A DNA stretch of 64,000 nt. Source: Pseudoalteromonas luteoviolacea. GTDB lineage: Bacteria; Pseudomonadota; Gammaproteobacteria; Enterobacterales; Alteromonadaceae. This document shows positions 11,001 through 18,958 of the stretch, one piece after another. How positions within the stretch are numbered: the first letter of the stretch is position 1; each line of letters opens with the position of its first letter. The position numbers were made by a program, and so were the translations under genes. The notes beneath the pieces are model-generated. The model saw only the letters and a program-made list of their open reading frames with translations. It did no database searches and was not told the DNA's origin. The stretch covers positions 69,501-133,500 of the forward strand of contig NZ_JWIC01000008.1 in assembly GCF_000814765.1 (NCBI RefSeq), written 5' to 3'.

Positions 11001-11162
11001 CAGATCGCAGCGCAGCAGCTTAATTGTACTAAAGACTCGTTATTGGGCTCATTACTGCACATGCATAATAATCGCATGTTTAAAGCATATGGTCGCGAGC
11101 AAGAGCTGGTAATACATGACTTAATGCGTCGTAAGTATTTCTCGTCAGACAAAAAAGTCTAA
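8016..11162 (+). CDS. lanB: Full-length class I lanthipeptide dehydratase LanB
   Basis: A 1048-residue dehydratase that glutamylates Ser/Thr of a precursor using glutamyl-tRNA and then eliminates glutamate to give Dha/Dhb. The N-terminal glutamylation domain shows the conserved block KYMVRMCSRPTPFGLFSG (about residues 86-103). The C-terminal elimination (SpaB_C, thiopeptide-type) domain runs from about residue 765, with WLSLKIYSG, LFPLIEQ and FFIRYGDPDWHIRLRF. Both activities are fused, unlike the stand-alone domain at 57,313. A clear ribosome site (TAGGAG) precedes the ATG, and a strong terminator follows. It ends the hlyD-PCAT-lanC-lanB run. The substrate is unknown because the locus has no precursor. 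Confidence 0.94.
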   Translation: MSSKQLKNDKFFVIRTPRLALEQLAAFGDEEQDTNTLLSAWLATPGVEEAIYLASPSLLERIEQWRTKPESKQGKKVAHALIKYMVRMCSRPTPFGLFSGIHQGQIEAQTVLTPAAHVKDTRKTRLDMFYLSALKEHFIKHASRSEHLTYKPNSSHYFIAEQCRYIETYLSDDAMQYRLSAVESDEYFKFALALAKPGLSFNDLVAGFCAQYDEADKEEVENYIQDLIDEGVLLADIPLPLTGDSPDLALLKSIEGIKELDAADKLATALAQIEQLDTARSGEITPYKQLLSHLESLPVKAQENKLFQSDIYRAFEQCQISEMEIKRVQKQLEVIAGLSISNSGSGLSQFMTQFNSRFEGQFVPLDVILDDESGIGISTETGYEAPLVAGLNLARSSTNPGTAPELSIIDNLVERALSLPENRDKSCVVLKSKELKGKISNQDAVSKFPYSFASMLSLYQDDRGNPVYKFNGCYGPSAANLLGRFCHLDTELKASVIQHLEQEQAHNEDVIFAEVVHMPEGRPGNVIARPHLRQYEIVFMADSALEDEYQIPLNDLHVWVEGQKVKLWSKRLNKQVVPRLSSAHNYSARSLSAYKFLCMLQNQEGRAPHFSMPASTQRAAFVPRVMLDNLILSEKTWRIERSELEAINKKGQFNRAQLDALMQKYQLDAQVSFAMSDNVLQLDIRNPDMFAILLSETKGQTDIELKEVLTSHYRSRVVDSEGRHYSNEVIVPFFNEHAPVHTHFSDDPYANITAAPIKRRFSAGSEWLSLKIYSGNSLVEQLLTEELFPLIEQSGELYDKWFFIRYGDPDWHIRLRFYGDPQQLCGQLLPRLNALLDPKIESGELHKVELMTYEREVERYGGPESMSLVESLFMFDSRLIAQTCGLIDEYGEDVRWRVAVACTHRLFTLFEYTDDARFALVSQLREGFGREFNETSILRKQLGNRYREYQEKLDDDLVKLVPEQAQHCDEIQTAILTILEQWQHNAAPVVEKLNQQIAAQQLNCTKDSLLGSLLHMHNNRMFKAYGREQELVIHDLMRRKYFSSDKKV

Positions 11163-11176
11163 TAATCTATTGCCTG

Positions 11177-11204
11177 AAAAAGCGCTCATCTGAGCGCTTT
11201 TTTT
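11177..11204 (+). terminator. Rho-independent terminator after lanB
   Basis: AGCGCTCA, loop TC, TGAGCGCT, then seven T; preceded by an A-run, so it could also act on the other strand. Confidence 0.9.
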
Positions 11205-11263
11205 GTGCTTTGTGGATGTACACACTACAGTTAAAGCACACTTGAAACTATGAGGGGAAGAGG

Positions 11264-11782
11264 ATGAATGTGCTGCGATGGGGGCTATGTTTAATATGTA
11301 TATACAACCCACTTGCTTGGTCTGCGGATTTAGCTAAAGAGCTGAAGGTATTCGCGCCATACTTAGGCTCTTGGGAAGCCAGTTTTAGTATGTCCGCAGA
11401 GACGCCAGCAGTGCAGGATGTGAGCCGCTGGGAGCGGGCATTGAACGGTACCGCGATCCGGACATTACACTCTATCAACAATGGTGATTATGGTGGCGAG
11501 TCATTGATTTTCTGGGATAAGCAAAAGCAATCCTTGGTGTTTTATTATTTTACCACCGCTGGTTTCTACACCTCTGGGCGCATAGAGGTGATCAGTGACC
11601 ATGAATTTGCAGCTTATGAACAGGTGGTGGGTAATCAAGATGGGATCACGCAGGTAAAGTCGACCAGTCGTTTTAAGGCTGGTCAATTTAGCGTTGCGAC
11701 TGAGTATTTTAAGCAAGGTAAATGGACTGCGCCGCAAACGCGAGTGTACCAACCGAGTCATAAAACTGTGGTGTTTAAATAA
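11264..11782 (+). CDS. Secreted DUF1579-like / lipocalin-like hypothetical protein
   Basis: A 172-residue protein with an apparent signal peptide (about 20 residues ending LAWSA). The mature part is beta-rich, and the opening LGSWEASFSMS looks like proteins that adopt a small lipocalin-like barrel. I cannot name a ligand. Its last codon overlaps the first base of the next start (thpR at 11,782), so the two are translationally coupled. The ribosome site is GGGGAAGAGG just before the ATG. Confidence 0.6.
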   Translation: MNVLRWGLCLICIYNPLAWSADLAKELKVFAPYLGSWEASFSMSAETPAVQDVSRWERALNGTAIRTLHSINNGDYGGESLIFWDKQKQSLVFYYFTTAGFYTSGRIEVISDHEFAAYEQVVGNQDGITQVKSTSRFKAGQFSVATEYFKQGKWTAPQTRVYQPSHKTVVFK

Positions 11783-12306
11783 TGTCGGGTAAACGACTGT
11801 TTTTTGGTATAGGGTTGGGACCGAGGCACAGAACGCATATTCAAAGTTGGCTCACTCAGCATGTGACAGCGAAAAAAGCGCCGACGTTGTCTCGCAATTG
11901 GCATGTGACGTTGGCATTTCTTGCACAGGTAGACAACGAGCGAGAAGAAACATTGATCAGATGGGCAAGTGAGTTGGAGTTACCGCCTTTTCAATTACGC
12001 TTTGCGGAGTCTGGGTATTGGTCTCATAACGGGATATTTTATTTGCAGCCCGATCACATAAATCCGTCATTGCGCAGTCTTGCAGACCCTTTACGAGAGT
12101 ATGGGGAGCAATTGGGCTTGTATCGTAACCCTTATCCGTTTTCACCCCATATTACCGTGTTTCGTGGTGTTAAGCCGGTGCCTCACGTTGATGTGCCCAT
12201 CGAACCTTTCTCGCTTGATGTGACGCACTTTCATTTATACCAGTCACACACCTTGGATGACGGGCTCCATTATACGCCAGTTGAAACATTTGCGCTTAGC
12301 GCTTAA
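11782..12306 (+). CDS. thpR: RNA 2',3'-cyclic phosphodiesterase (LigT/ThpR)
   Basis: A 174-residue member of the 2H phosphoesterase family, which opens 2',3'-cyclic phosphates on RNA ends. Both catalytic HxTx motifs are present: HVTL at residues 41-44 and HITV near residue 122, each in its usual setting (NWHVTLAFL; FSPHITVFR). Length is typical. It overlaps the preceding gene by one base and converges with the lysozyme-like gene, with their 3' ends overlapping by 11 bp. Confidence 0.92.
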   Translation: MSGKRLFFGIGLGPRHRTHIQSWLTQHVTAKKAPTLSRNWHVTLAFLAQVDNEREETLIRWASELELPPFQLRFAESGYWSHNGIFYLQPDHINPSLRSLADPLREYGEQLGLYRNPYPFSPHITVFRGVKPVPHVDVPIEPFSLDVTHFHLYQSHTLDDGLHYTPVETFALSA

Positions 12307-12946
12307 ATCTAGAGAGTGCTTTGGCAAGGATAAAGTGACCGAGTCTTTGCAATAAACTGGTGGTACCACTTTGCTTGAACAAGCGCGCTGTGGCGTTGTT
12401 TCTGGCTTTACTCACGTGTTTTCGGTGGCATTCTTGGGCTGCGAGCTGCCAATTCTCAGTGCGAATGGCATGTAGTAGCTTTGGCCAAGCACGGCTTAAA
12501 TTAGGTGTACCTAAGTTGTATGCCATGTCGAGCAACGCGAGTTGCACATTGGAGGGCATACGGTGAAAGGGGATATAGCCATTTTTCGTATTGAAAAGGC
12601 GGCTAAGTTCGGCTTCAAACTCCTCGACCTTTTTTTCTAATAATTTGATGCACTCTCGCTGTGGCAAGTACAATTTGCAGTGTGACTCATACCAACTGGC
12701 CAGACGCCCTGCTGGTAGGCGAGAAATGGTCTCAAACTCTTGTATTTTAAGTGCTCGACTTGCCGCTTTGTGGGTGGATTTTTCGCGCAGTGCAAATTTA
12801 TTTAGCGCTTTGGCACTGGTAATATGAAAGCCAGCGCCTAAGGTCACATTGCCGCGTGTATCGACATATAAATGTGCAATGACCCCTTCGTATAAACAAA
12901 TGTGTTTAGCCGCTTTTCGACGATTTATTGTGTTGAATTGGAACAA
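12296..12946 (-). CDS. Phage-type lysozyme-like protein (GH24)
   Basis: A 216-residue protein resembling GH24 lysozymes, which cleave the peptidoglycan backbone. The catalytic triad pattern is visible: Glu20 (LYEG), Asp29 (YVDTRGN) and Thr35 (VTLGAGF). LLDMAYNLG further on matches the conserved second half. The start is a TTG at 12,944-12,946 inside the end of the upstream gene, suggesting coupling. There is no clear signal peptide, so delivery to the wall is unexplained. It could be a domesticated phage gene: no other phage genes lie nearby. Confidence 0.8.
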   Translation of the reverse strand: MFQFNTINRRKAAKHICLYEGVIAHLYVDTRGNVTLGAGFHITSAKALNKFALREKSTHKAASRALKIQEFETISRLPAGRLASWYESHCKLYLPQRECIKLLEKKVEEFEAELSRLFNTKNGYIPFHRMPSNVQLALLDMAYNLGTPNLSRAWPKLLHAIRTENWQLAAQECHRKHVSKARNNATARLFKQSGTTSLLQRLGHFILAKALSRFKR

Positions 12947-13629
12947 TTCGCAACCTTTTTTACTTCTGACGCTTTATTCACTGTGTAGCATTGCTTGAGC
13001 AAGGAGCAATAGCAAGTATTGACTTCAATATCATGGGCTATTTCACCGATTTTTTCCCATAAATTGTTATTAAATTTACTTCTTACCATGGAAAATAAGA
13101 CCAAATCATTGCCATCGGCCAACAGCGAGTTATTGGGGTTACTGGTAACATACCAGCCAAATTGCTTCAGGTAGTTGATATCACCATTATCTGCTTGTAG
13201 CTCTTTAAGCGCAGTTCGGTAAGCATCGAGGTTACAGCAATCATTCAACAGTGCGACGAGGGTATCGTACTGTGTATCCTGATATTCAAATTGCATGGAT
13301 TTTATCAGTGCAGGTCCTGTGCCGGAGTTTTTCACTTTGACCGTCATGTGGGACCGCTCTGCTTCAATATCATAGTCGCTATAGCTGACTTGTAGCCATG
13401 GCCAAGTTTCCGCATACAGCTGCCTTTCTGCGGCAGTGACTTGCTCTTGTGCGGCCTTTGCTTGCATATATGTGGCATAAAAGGATGCCGCAGAAATAAA
13501 GATGGCACACAGCGCCAAGATGCTGTTCATTTTAGAGCGTGATAAACGCAATTTAAACTTCGGCTGCTGACTATGCTGCGATTCTGTGGCGTCAGATTGT
13601 TCCACTGTGTCGTCTTGCTGTGAAGACAT
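12925..13629 (-). CDS. Single-pass membrane protein of unknown function
   Basis: A 234-residue protein with a charged, Gln-rich cytoplasmic N-terminus (about 35 residues), one membrane helix (about 35-57), a short coiled coil (QAKAAQEQVTAAERQLYAE) and a C-terminal domain with several Cys (CCNLD, CYCSLLKQC). I start it at ATG 13,629 because AGGAGG lies at 13,635-13,640. A GTG at 13,635 would overlap that site. It overlaps the lysozyme-like gene by 22 bp and follows the transglycosylase gene, so the three probably form one cell-wall-related operon. Function not recognised. Confidence 0.7.
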   Translation of the reverse strand: MSSQQDDTVEQSDATESQHSQQPKFKLRLSRSKMNSILALCAIFISAASFYATYMQAKAAQEQVTAAERQLYAETWPWLQVSYSDYDIEAERSHMTVKVKNSGTGPALIKSMQFEYQDTQYDTLVALLNDCCNLDAYRTALKELQADNGDINYLKQFGWYVTSNPNNSLLADGNDLVLFSMVRSKFNNNLWEKIGEIAHDIEVNTCYCSLLKQCYTVNKASEVKKVANCSNSTQ

Positions 13630-13650
13630 GTTCACCTCCTTTGGATATGT

Positions 13651-14934
13651 CTAGGGCGCGGCTAAAAAAATAGTCAGTTGCTTACCAATTTGCAGTGTAG
13701 AGCCAGAGAGTTCATTCCATTGCTTCAATTTATTGACAGAGACATTAAATTGCTTGGCAATGCGCCATAAACTGTCACCTGATTTAACGGTATAGGTGTA
13801 GTGTTGATCTGCCAGTACCGGTAATACCAAGTGTTGCCCTATGCGTATTGTGTCTGAGCGTAATTGATTAAATGATTTAAGTTGGCTCACACTCAGTTCG
13901 TAATTAGCTGCAATGACACTGAGGCTATCGCCTCGGCGTACTGTGTAAGTTTGCCATTGATTGCTTGGCATTGTGGGCAGGTTTTTGGCATAGCTCTGCC
14001 ATTGCTGGGCTTTGTCGATTGGCATAATGAGTCGATTGGGACCGCCAAGTAAAGCGGGAAAGCGCGCATACCCGGTGTTAAGCTCGGCCAACATAGACCA
14101 ATTTGGATCTCTGTCTAAAATGGTTGCTGCTGGCAATGACACGGTGGTGATGGCCTGCGTATTGGCAATGGCTGGAAATGGCATTAATTGTTGTTTGAGC
14201 AATTGCGTAGCAGCGATGAGCTTAGGGACATAGTGACGTGTTTGGCGTGGCAGTTGTAAAGCAAAGAAGTCTGTCGATTTCCCTGCTTTGCGATTGTTTG
14301 CTATGGCTCTTAATACGCGCCCTTCACCTGTATTATAGGCCGCGACAGCATGGTACCAGTTACCGTCAAAGCGTTTGTGTAAATAGGTTAAAAAGTCGAG
14401 TGCGACGCGTGTCGAGTCAATTAAATCTTGACGTCCATCATACCAAGGGTTGATCTCAATACCGTAGTGTTTGGCTATCAATGGAGTCAATTGCCAAAGC
14501 CCTGAGGCATGTTTATGTGAATAGGCCTGCATATCGAAGTCAGTTTCGATCAATGGCATTAATGCTAATTCGATAGGCAAGCCACGTTTCTCAATCTCAG
14601 TGACGATGTAATACAGCAAAGGCTGTGCGCGTTGGCTGATGGTATCCATGTAATTCGGGTGCTGCAAATACCAATTAACGCGTTTGAGTACCCTAGGGTG
14701 GCTGGAAGGCGCAAAGCTTATTTGTTGGCGGATCCGCTGCCAGACATCTTCAGCATGGATAGGGGCTGTAGGGAAAGGTTGCTGCTCTATAGGATGGTGT
14801 GGCTGCATCTGGCTTGGCACTGTATGCAATTCGGTGACTTGTGGAGTTAGCTCACTTTCTTGAGGGCCTTCTTTGGTCGACTGACAGGCGGTAAGAGACA
14901 GCATACAAGCAATGATAAAAGCGCGTTTGAACAT
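13651..14934 (-). CDS. mltD: MltD-like membrane-bound lytic transglycosylase with two LysM domains
   Basis: A 427-residue lipoprotein (lipobox LTACQS near residue 18) that cleaves peptidoglycan to 1,6-anhydro products. The SLT domain is at about 110-230, with the family motifs ALMPLIETDFD (catalytic Glu), YSHKHASGLWQL and AVAAYNTGEGRV. Two LysM modules follow (YTVRRGDSLSVIAANY and YTVKSGDSLWRIAKQF), which bind glycan strands. Length and order match MltD of E. coli. It is the first gene of a three-gene minus-strand run. Confidence 0.93.
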   Translation of the reverse strand: MFKRAFIIACMLSLTACQSTKEGPQESELTPQVTELHTVPSQMQPHHPIEQQPFPTAPIHAEDVWQRIRQQISFAPSSHPRVLKRVNWYLQHPNYMDTISQRAQPLLYYIVTEIEKRGLPIELALMPLIETDFDMQAYSHKHASGLWQLTPLIAKHYGIEINPWYDGRQDLIDSTRVALDFLTYLHKRFDGNWYHAVAAYNTGEGRVLRAIANNRKAGKSTDFFALQLPRQTRHYVPKLIAATQLLKQQLMPFPAIANTQAITTVSLPAATILDRDPNWSMLAELNTGYARFPALLGGPNRLIMPIDKAQQWQSYAKNLPTMPSNQWQTYTVRRGDSLSVIAANYELSVSQLKSFNQLRSDTIRIGQHLVLPVLADQHYTYTVKSGDSLWRIAKQFNVSVNKLKQWNELSGSTLQIGKQLTIFLAAP

Positions 14935-15110
14935 AGCGGCACCGAGTTATTATTATTCTGGTTGCGCTATTTTATAAGTTAGTGAAATAAATACACAAGT
15001 TAAAATAATTGGGACATAGAATATGCTCAACATAGAGGCTGCTTGTTTTTTGAACTAAACTGGGGTTGAGTGCGTTTATATAGGTAGTTCCATTAAGAGA
15101 GGTGTTTTTT

Positions 15111-15407
15111 ATGGATCGCACAGAATTGAAAGAGCAATTTGAACACAGTTACATGGATCCGGTGATATTAAGCTATGCAGATTCAAACCATTATTTAGCA
15201 GGCGGCCTGGATGTGTTGGGCAATTATCATTTGATCACGGATAAACATGGCAAAATCGTGACCTATAACTCTTTGCGAGAAGCAGAAGTTGAATTGGCCG
15301 ATTTGGGGGCCAAAGAGGCGACGTTAGATATGGAGACCGCCTATGATGAAATGGTGGGGAGTGTCAGTGACGGTCATTGTCGTTTTAAATTACCTTTAGT
15401 GCATTAG
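15111..15407 (+). CDS. Small DUF6482-like hypothetical protein
   Basis: A 98-residue acidic protein. The pattern YLAGGLDVLGNYHLITDKHGKIVTYNSL followed by an AYDEMVG tail resembles small DUF6482-type proteins found widely in marine Gammaproteobacteria. The start is the ATG at 15,111 after the ribosome site AGAGAGG; an in-frame GTG at 15,102 lies within that site. No function is known. It converges with the TonB receptor gene. Confidence 0.7.
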   Translation: MDRTELKEQFEHSYMDPVILSYADSNHYLAGGLDVLGNYHLITDKHGKIVTYNSLREAEVELADLGAKEATLDMETAYDEMVGSVSDGHCRFKLPLVH

Positions 15408-15414
15408 CGATGAG

Positions 15415-15430
15415 AGGGGCGAATGCCCCT
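15415..15430. terminator. Hairpin between convergent genes
   Basis: AGGGGC, loop GAAT, GCCCCT. There is no proper U-run, so its strength is doubtful, but it sits exactly between two convergent stops. Confidence 0.4.
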
Positions 15431-15432
15431 GT

Positions 15433-17427
15433 TCAAAGTTGCCCTAAGAAAGACAGTGTAACGACTGGGTCGATGCGCTCATCGAAGCGAAGGGTTCCAG
15501 TATATGCGCCGCTTCTGTCTGTGTCGTAAAAGTGTTGTATATAGCTATACTTCGCCGTATTGATGGTCGCAATTGATGTGCGAACCCGCAATGTATGGGT
15601 AAATTGATATTCCATGAATGCACTGAACTCAACGTTATCTTCTTCGACATACAGTTCGTCAACAAAGTAGTTGGTCTCTGTGAAGGGTAAATAGACATCG
15701 ATACCCCAGCTGTAGTATTGACTGTCTTGTCGGAATTCAATCGTGGCATCATGTGGGATCAGACCATCAATGGGGCGTTGTCCGGTCAGTGGATCTTGAT
15801 ATCGAGCACTGGCGAAATCATAGTTGAGCGTTAATTGGCTATCGGACAGCCATGTCGCTGTGTCCCACGTTGCGCTCAATGTGCCCCCTATTTTCTGCGC
15901 GTTCCCTGCATTGCCAATCATCGCATCGCCGTTTGGTCGTTGTATGAACTCGTGGACGTCCTTTTGCCATTGATGATAAACATTGATATTCAAAAATAAG
16001 GTCTCAAACAAACGGAGATTAAACTCCGTGCCCAATTCACTATATTGACTTGGTTTGAGTGACAAGTTGCCAGATTGGGTGCGATTGAACTCGGTATCTT
16101 GGCTTTGTGCAAAATCATCGAAATCTAGCTGATCTACTTGATGCTGTGCGGTTATTGTCATATCCCAGTTAGACTGAGGGTCATAGCTGAGCCTAATGAG
16201 TGGCTTAATGAATCCCAGTTGGGTTTGATTGCTTTTTCGAGCTCGACTTTTAAGTACGGTATGTTCCGTATTTAAGCGTGTGTAAAGTTGCCACTGTGCA
16301 GTGAGCTGGGTAGTGATGGCTGCGTAAGGTTGGTACCTGATTTCGCTAACTTGGGCGCGTTCAAAGTCCCCGTCGCTGTCGGTTCTTGCCGCTAGCTGGT
16401 TACGACTGATCTCTATCCCGAACTCAGGTGAGTAAGTGCGATTGGGCAGTGAGGTATTGAACTGAATAACCTGCTCTTGTTGCGTTTTATGTTGTTGATA
16501 GGGGACAGCGAGAAGAGAGTGCTCAAAGTGCTCACTGCGAACATCCGTGTGCTTTCGGTTGTGCAGCACAACTAATTGAAACAGACTATCGTTGTTACTG
16601 GTTTTTTGCCAGTTCATACTCATTTCATATTCAGCACGAGACTCTGATTCATTCAATTGCCATGATAAAGGCGAACCGTTTTCTCTGCTTTGCGTGAGCT
16701 GAAAGTCGTCAAGTATGGCTTTGGCTGAGAAAGTGAGCCGGCTATCAACTAAATTTGGCTGGCTGGTGATAGATAATAACCGGCCATTACGTTTTTCAAA
16801 TAGTGCTTCATGACCTTGCTCTACCATCCTCCCTAAGGCATTGACGGCTTGAAATAAGGAGGTCGACTGGCTTCGATCATCTTGGTAATGCATATTGAGT
16901 TGATGTTGCCAGCGCTCACCCGGTAAGGATATCTGCGTGGCTAATTCACTCGGACGGTAGTCATCATAAGCGGAAGTTAGCTTACTTCTGGCTTGCCAAT
17001 GCGCACCAAGCTTAGGCGAGTGGGTAATAATATTGACCAGCTGATTAAATTGACTTGCTGTACTAAATGGGTGACCTGCACTATAGAAATGAATGGCGGC
17101 GATTTGGTCACTGGGTAACTGTCTTAAAATATCAGTCAGTGATTCAGACTTTGATGCCGCATTGGCACCATTAATAAGCACATTGCCGCTTGCTGCACTA
17201 AGCCCTCGTTGGTTGTTGCTTTGTGTGAGTGTGAACCCAGGTAGCTGATTGATCTTGTCCAGTGCATTTTGTCCATATAATGCCTCAAGGGTTTCATTTT
17301 CATAGTGCGTTGCAGCAACTTGTTGTTTATGTGTTGTGTGTGCATCGGTTATTGCGACAGTGGCGCTGCTGAAGGTATTGGCGCATAAACCAAGCAAGGT
17401 TATCACTGAATAAGCGGATACTTTCAT
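15433..17427 (-). CDS. TonB-dependent outer-membrane receptor
   Basis: A 664-residue outer-membrane barrel with a signal peptide (about 22 residues) and an N-terminal plug-like domain (about 45-140: LEALYGQNALDKINQLPGFT, VLINGANAASKSESL, IAAIHFYSAG). A long barrel of alternating strands follows, including the TonB-receptor-like NLSLKPSQYSELGTEFNL segment. The protein ends LSFLGQL, with a hydrophobic last strand and no canonical terminal aromatic. The substrate is unknown. It is preceded on the same strand by a LytTR regulator gene about 160 bp away, which may control it. The plug lacks a clearly legible TonB box. Confidence 0.8.
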   Translation of the reverse strand: MKVSAYSVITLLGLCANTFSSATVAITDAHTTHKQQVAATHYENETLEALYGQNALDKINQLPGFTLTQSNNQRGLSAASGNVLINGANAASKSESLTDILRQLPSDQIAAIHFYSAGHPFSTASQFNQLVNIITHSPKLGAHWQARSKLTSAYDDYRPSELATQISLPGERWQHQLNMHYQDDRSQSTSLFQAVNALGRMVEQGHEALFEKRNGRLLSITSQPNLVDSRLTFSAKAILDDFQLTQSRENGSPLSWQLNESESRAEYEMSMNWQKTSNNDSLFQLVVLHNRKHTDVRSEHFEHSLLAVPYQQHKTQQEQVIQFNTSLPNRTYSPEFGIEISRNQLAARTDSDGDFERAQVSEIRYQPYAAITTQLTAQWQLYTRLNTEHTVLKSRARKSNQTQLGFIKPLIRLSYDPQSNWDMTITAQHQVDQLDFDDFAQSQDTEFNRTQSGNLSLKPSQYSELGTEFNLRLFETLFLNINVYHQWQKDVHEFIQRPNGDAMIGNAGNAQKIGGTLSATWDTATWLSDSQLTLNYDFASARYQDPLTGQRPIDGLIPHDATIEFRQDSQYYSWGIDVYLPFTETNYFVDELYVEEDNVEFSAFMEYQFTHTLRVRTSIATINTAKYSYIQHFYDTDRSGAYTGTLRFDERIDPVVTLSFLGQL

Positions 17428-17546
17428 GGTGAGTGTATTTCCATTTTGAACTTACGTACTGTGGATATTGAAATAAATCAATCTTTTATAATCAACAACC
17501 TGGGGATGGCTGGTGGGTTTTTGGGACGAATGGCATGGTGTTGTTC

Positions 17547-17573
17547 ACTCGTCCCTACAGGGCTGGGACGAGT
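17547..17573. repeat. Inverted repeat between the LytTR gene and the TonB receptor
   Basis: ACTCGTCCC, 9-nt loop, GGGACGAGT; a third copy of GGGACGA lies at 17,523-17,529. It lacks a U-tract on either strand, so it may be a regulatory site for the receptor gene rather than a terminator. Confidence 0.5.
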
Positions 17574-17586
17574 ATGGTATCGACGG

Positions 17587-18339
17587 TTAAGCAACGTGCT
17601 GGAGTTTGGCTTTAACGATGGGCTTAAAGGCTTTGCTCAGCGACACCATTTTACCATTTTTGAGCAGTACAAGGCCGCTACCAGAAGGCTTTATTTGGAT
17701 GCGCTCAACAAAGTCTAAATTAACCAAATGTGAGCGGTGTGTTCGAATAAATTGGGAATCAGGGAGCTGCTGCTCGATTTGTCTTAAGGTGATCCGCTTA
17801 AGGTAATGTTGTTGCTCTGTGTGGAGCTCAACATAATTACTGGCCGAGTTGATGTGGGTGATATCACTAAAGCTCAGTTGTGTCGTGGTGTTACCTGATT
17901 CGACTTCAAATGTATTATGATGAACGGGTTTGTCAGGTCGCAAAAAAGTATGCCAAAGATAGCTCAATACAAATAGCACCACAGGGTGGGTGGGCGCGAA
18001 GTACAGCATGGTGTAAGGAATGGGATCACACAATATCCAAAAATCAAAAATGGCTTGATAGGTCATCGAAATGCATAACATCAAAGCTAGGATATGAATA
18101 AACTTTTGCTTGGTCAGCTGATTGGCTAGGTGATACTGCGTGAGCAGGCGAAATACCACGGGGGTTAATAGATACCAAAGCCCCCACTCTTGTAAAGCCC
18201 ACCAAGGGCGATTATTGATCTCTTCTGCTGGTGGCACAGACCAATCATAGAGTACATAAGTGGCAGACATGAAGAGAATAAAGGCACTCCACCCTATGCA
18301 GGAGATAAACCATTCCTTTTTAAGTTGTGCTGTCATCAT
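17587..18339 (-). CDS. Membrane-bound LytTR-family transcriptional regulator
   Basis: A 250-residue protein with about four predicted membrane helices in the first 130 residues and a C-terminal LytTR DNA-binding domain (about 148-250). The latter shows ISDITHINSASNYVELHT, LRQIEQQLPDSQFIRTHRSHLVNLDFVERI and VSLSKAFKPIVKAKL. There is no receiver domain, so it is a one-component membrane regulator, of the kind that often sits beside exporters or TonB receptors in Alteromonadales. The TonB receptor and the broken FtsX permease are its neighbours; the latter suggests it once controlled an ABC export operon. Confidence 0.88.
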   Translation of the reverse strand: MMTAQLKKEWFISCIGWSAFILFMSATYVLYDWSVPPAEEINNRPWWALQEWGLWYLLTPVVFRLLTQYHLANQLTKQKFIHILALMLCISMTYQAIFDFWILCDPIPYTMLYFAPTHPVVLFVLSYLWHTFLRPDKPVHHNTFEVESGNTTTQLSFSDITHINSASNYVELHTEQQHYLKRITLRQIEQQLPDSQFIRTHRSHLVNLDFVERIQIKPSGSGLVLLKNGKMVSLSKAFKPIVKAKLQHVA

Positions 18340-18478
18340 GAAACCCTAAATTAGAAACGCAGTGATAGTGTACGCGAATAATTCAATTTGCCTATATAAA
18401 TTGCTGCTATTTTGACCTAGGAGCTAGCCAAATACACAGCGAAAGCAAGCGCCTTACTTGCAAGTCAATTGAAATTAC

Positions 18479-18922
18479 ATGAAGTATCAATCACTCGCAT
18501 TGAAGGTGAATACTAGCGCGCATATAAGTGAGCGACGCATACAGCAGTTGGTTTTATTTTTCAGCGCATTAGCGGTTGCATTAACATGCTTGGGTGTATT
18601 GGGCCTCGCTTCTTTCTCAGTGCTGCGCAGGCAAAAAGAAGTGGCTGTACGCAAGGTCTTGGGTGCATCACGAGTCAGCATTGTGAATTTATTAGCAAAG
18701 GAATATGTAGTCTTGATTGGCGCGGCGGTACTGCTGTCTTTCCCACTCAGTTATTGGGTACTTGATGGATAGCTAAACCATTTTAACGAGCGTATTTCAC
18801 CGGCACTCTGGGTGTATGTACTGAGTGCTGGGTTTGTGGCGCTAAGTACTTAGCTGACTGTTGCTATCTTGGCGTTTAGAGCTGCGACAATACGACCGTC
18901 TTTGATTTTACGTTACGAATAA
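18479..18922 (+). pseudogene. Decayed C-terminal part of a MacB/FtsX-type ABC permease
   Basis: One frame from 18,479 to the TAA at 18,920-18,922 reads through an FtsX-like C-terminus: LVLFFSALAVALTCLGVLGLASFSVLRRQKE, VRKVLGASRVSIVNLLAKEY, then ALWVYVLSAG and the typical ending IRPSLILRYE. It contains in-frame stops at 18,770-18,772 and 18,849-18,851. Upstream coding signal (TAKASALLASQLKLHE) is in another frame, so there is at least one frameshift too. The other about 300 residues of a normal permease are absent. It resembles the family of the intact permease beginning at 63,844. The fragment is clearly non-functional. Confidence 0.85.
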
Positions 18923-18929
18923 CATAAAG

Positions 18930-18952
18930 GAGCCAGCGCTAAGCGCTGGCTC
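18930..18952 (-). terminator. Palindromic hairpin, likely terminator of the aspartic protease gene
   Basis: GAGCCAGCGCT / AGCGCTGGCTC, a near-perfect 11-bp palindrome 7 bp beyond the minus-strand stop. The following T-run on that strand is short. Confidence 0.6.
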
Positions 18953-18958
18953 TGAGGT

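Noticed and set aside
17446..17806. Plus-strand frames over the LytTR gene
   Set aside because: They are complements of the LytTR coding sequence, which has clear domain motifs.
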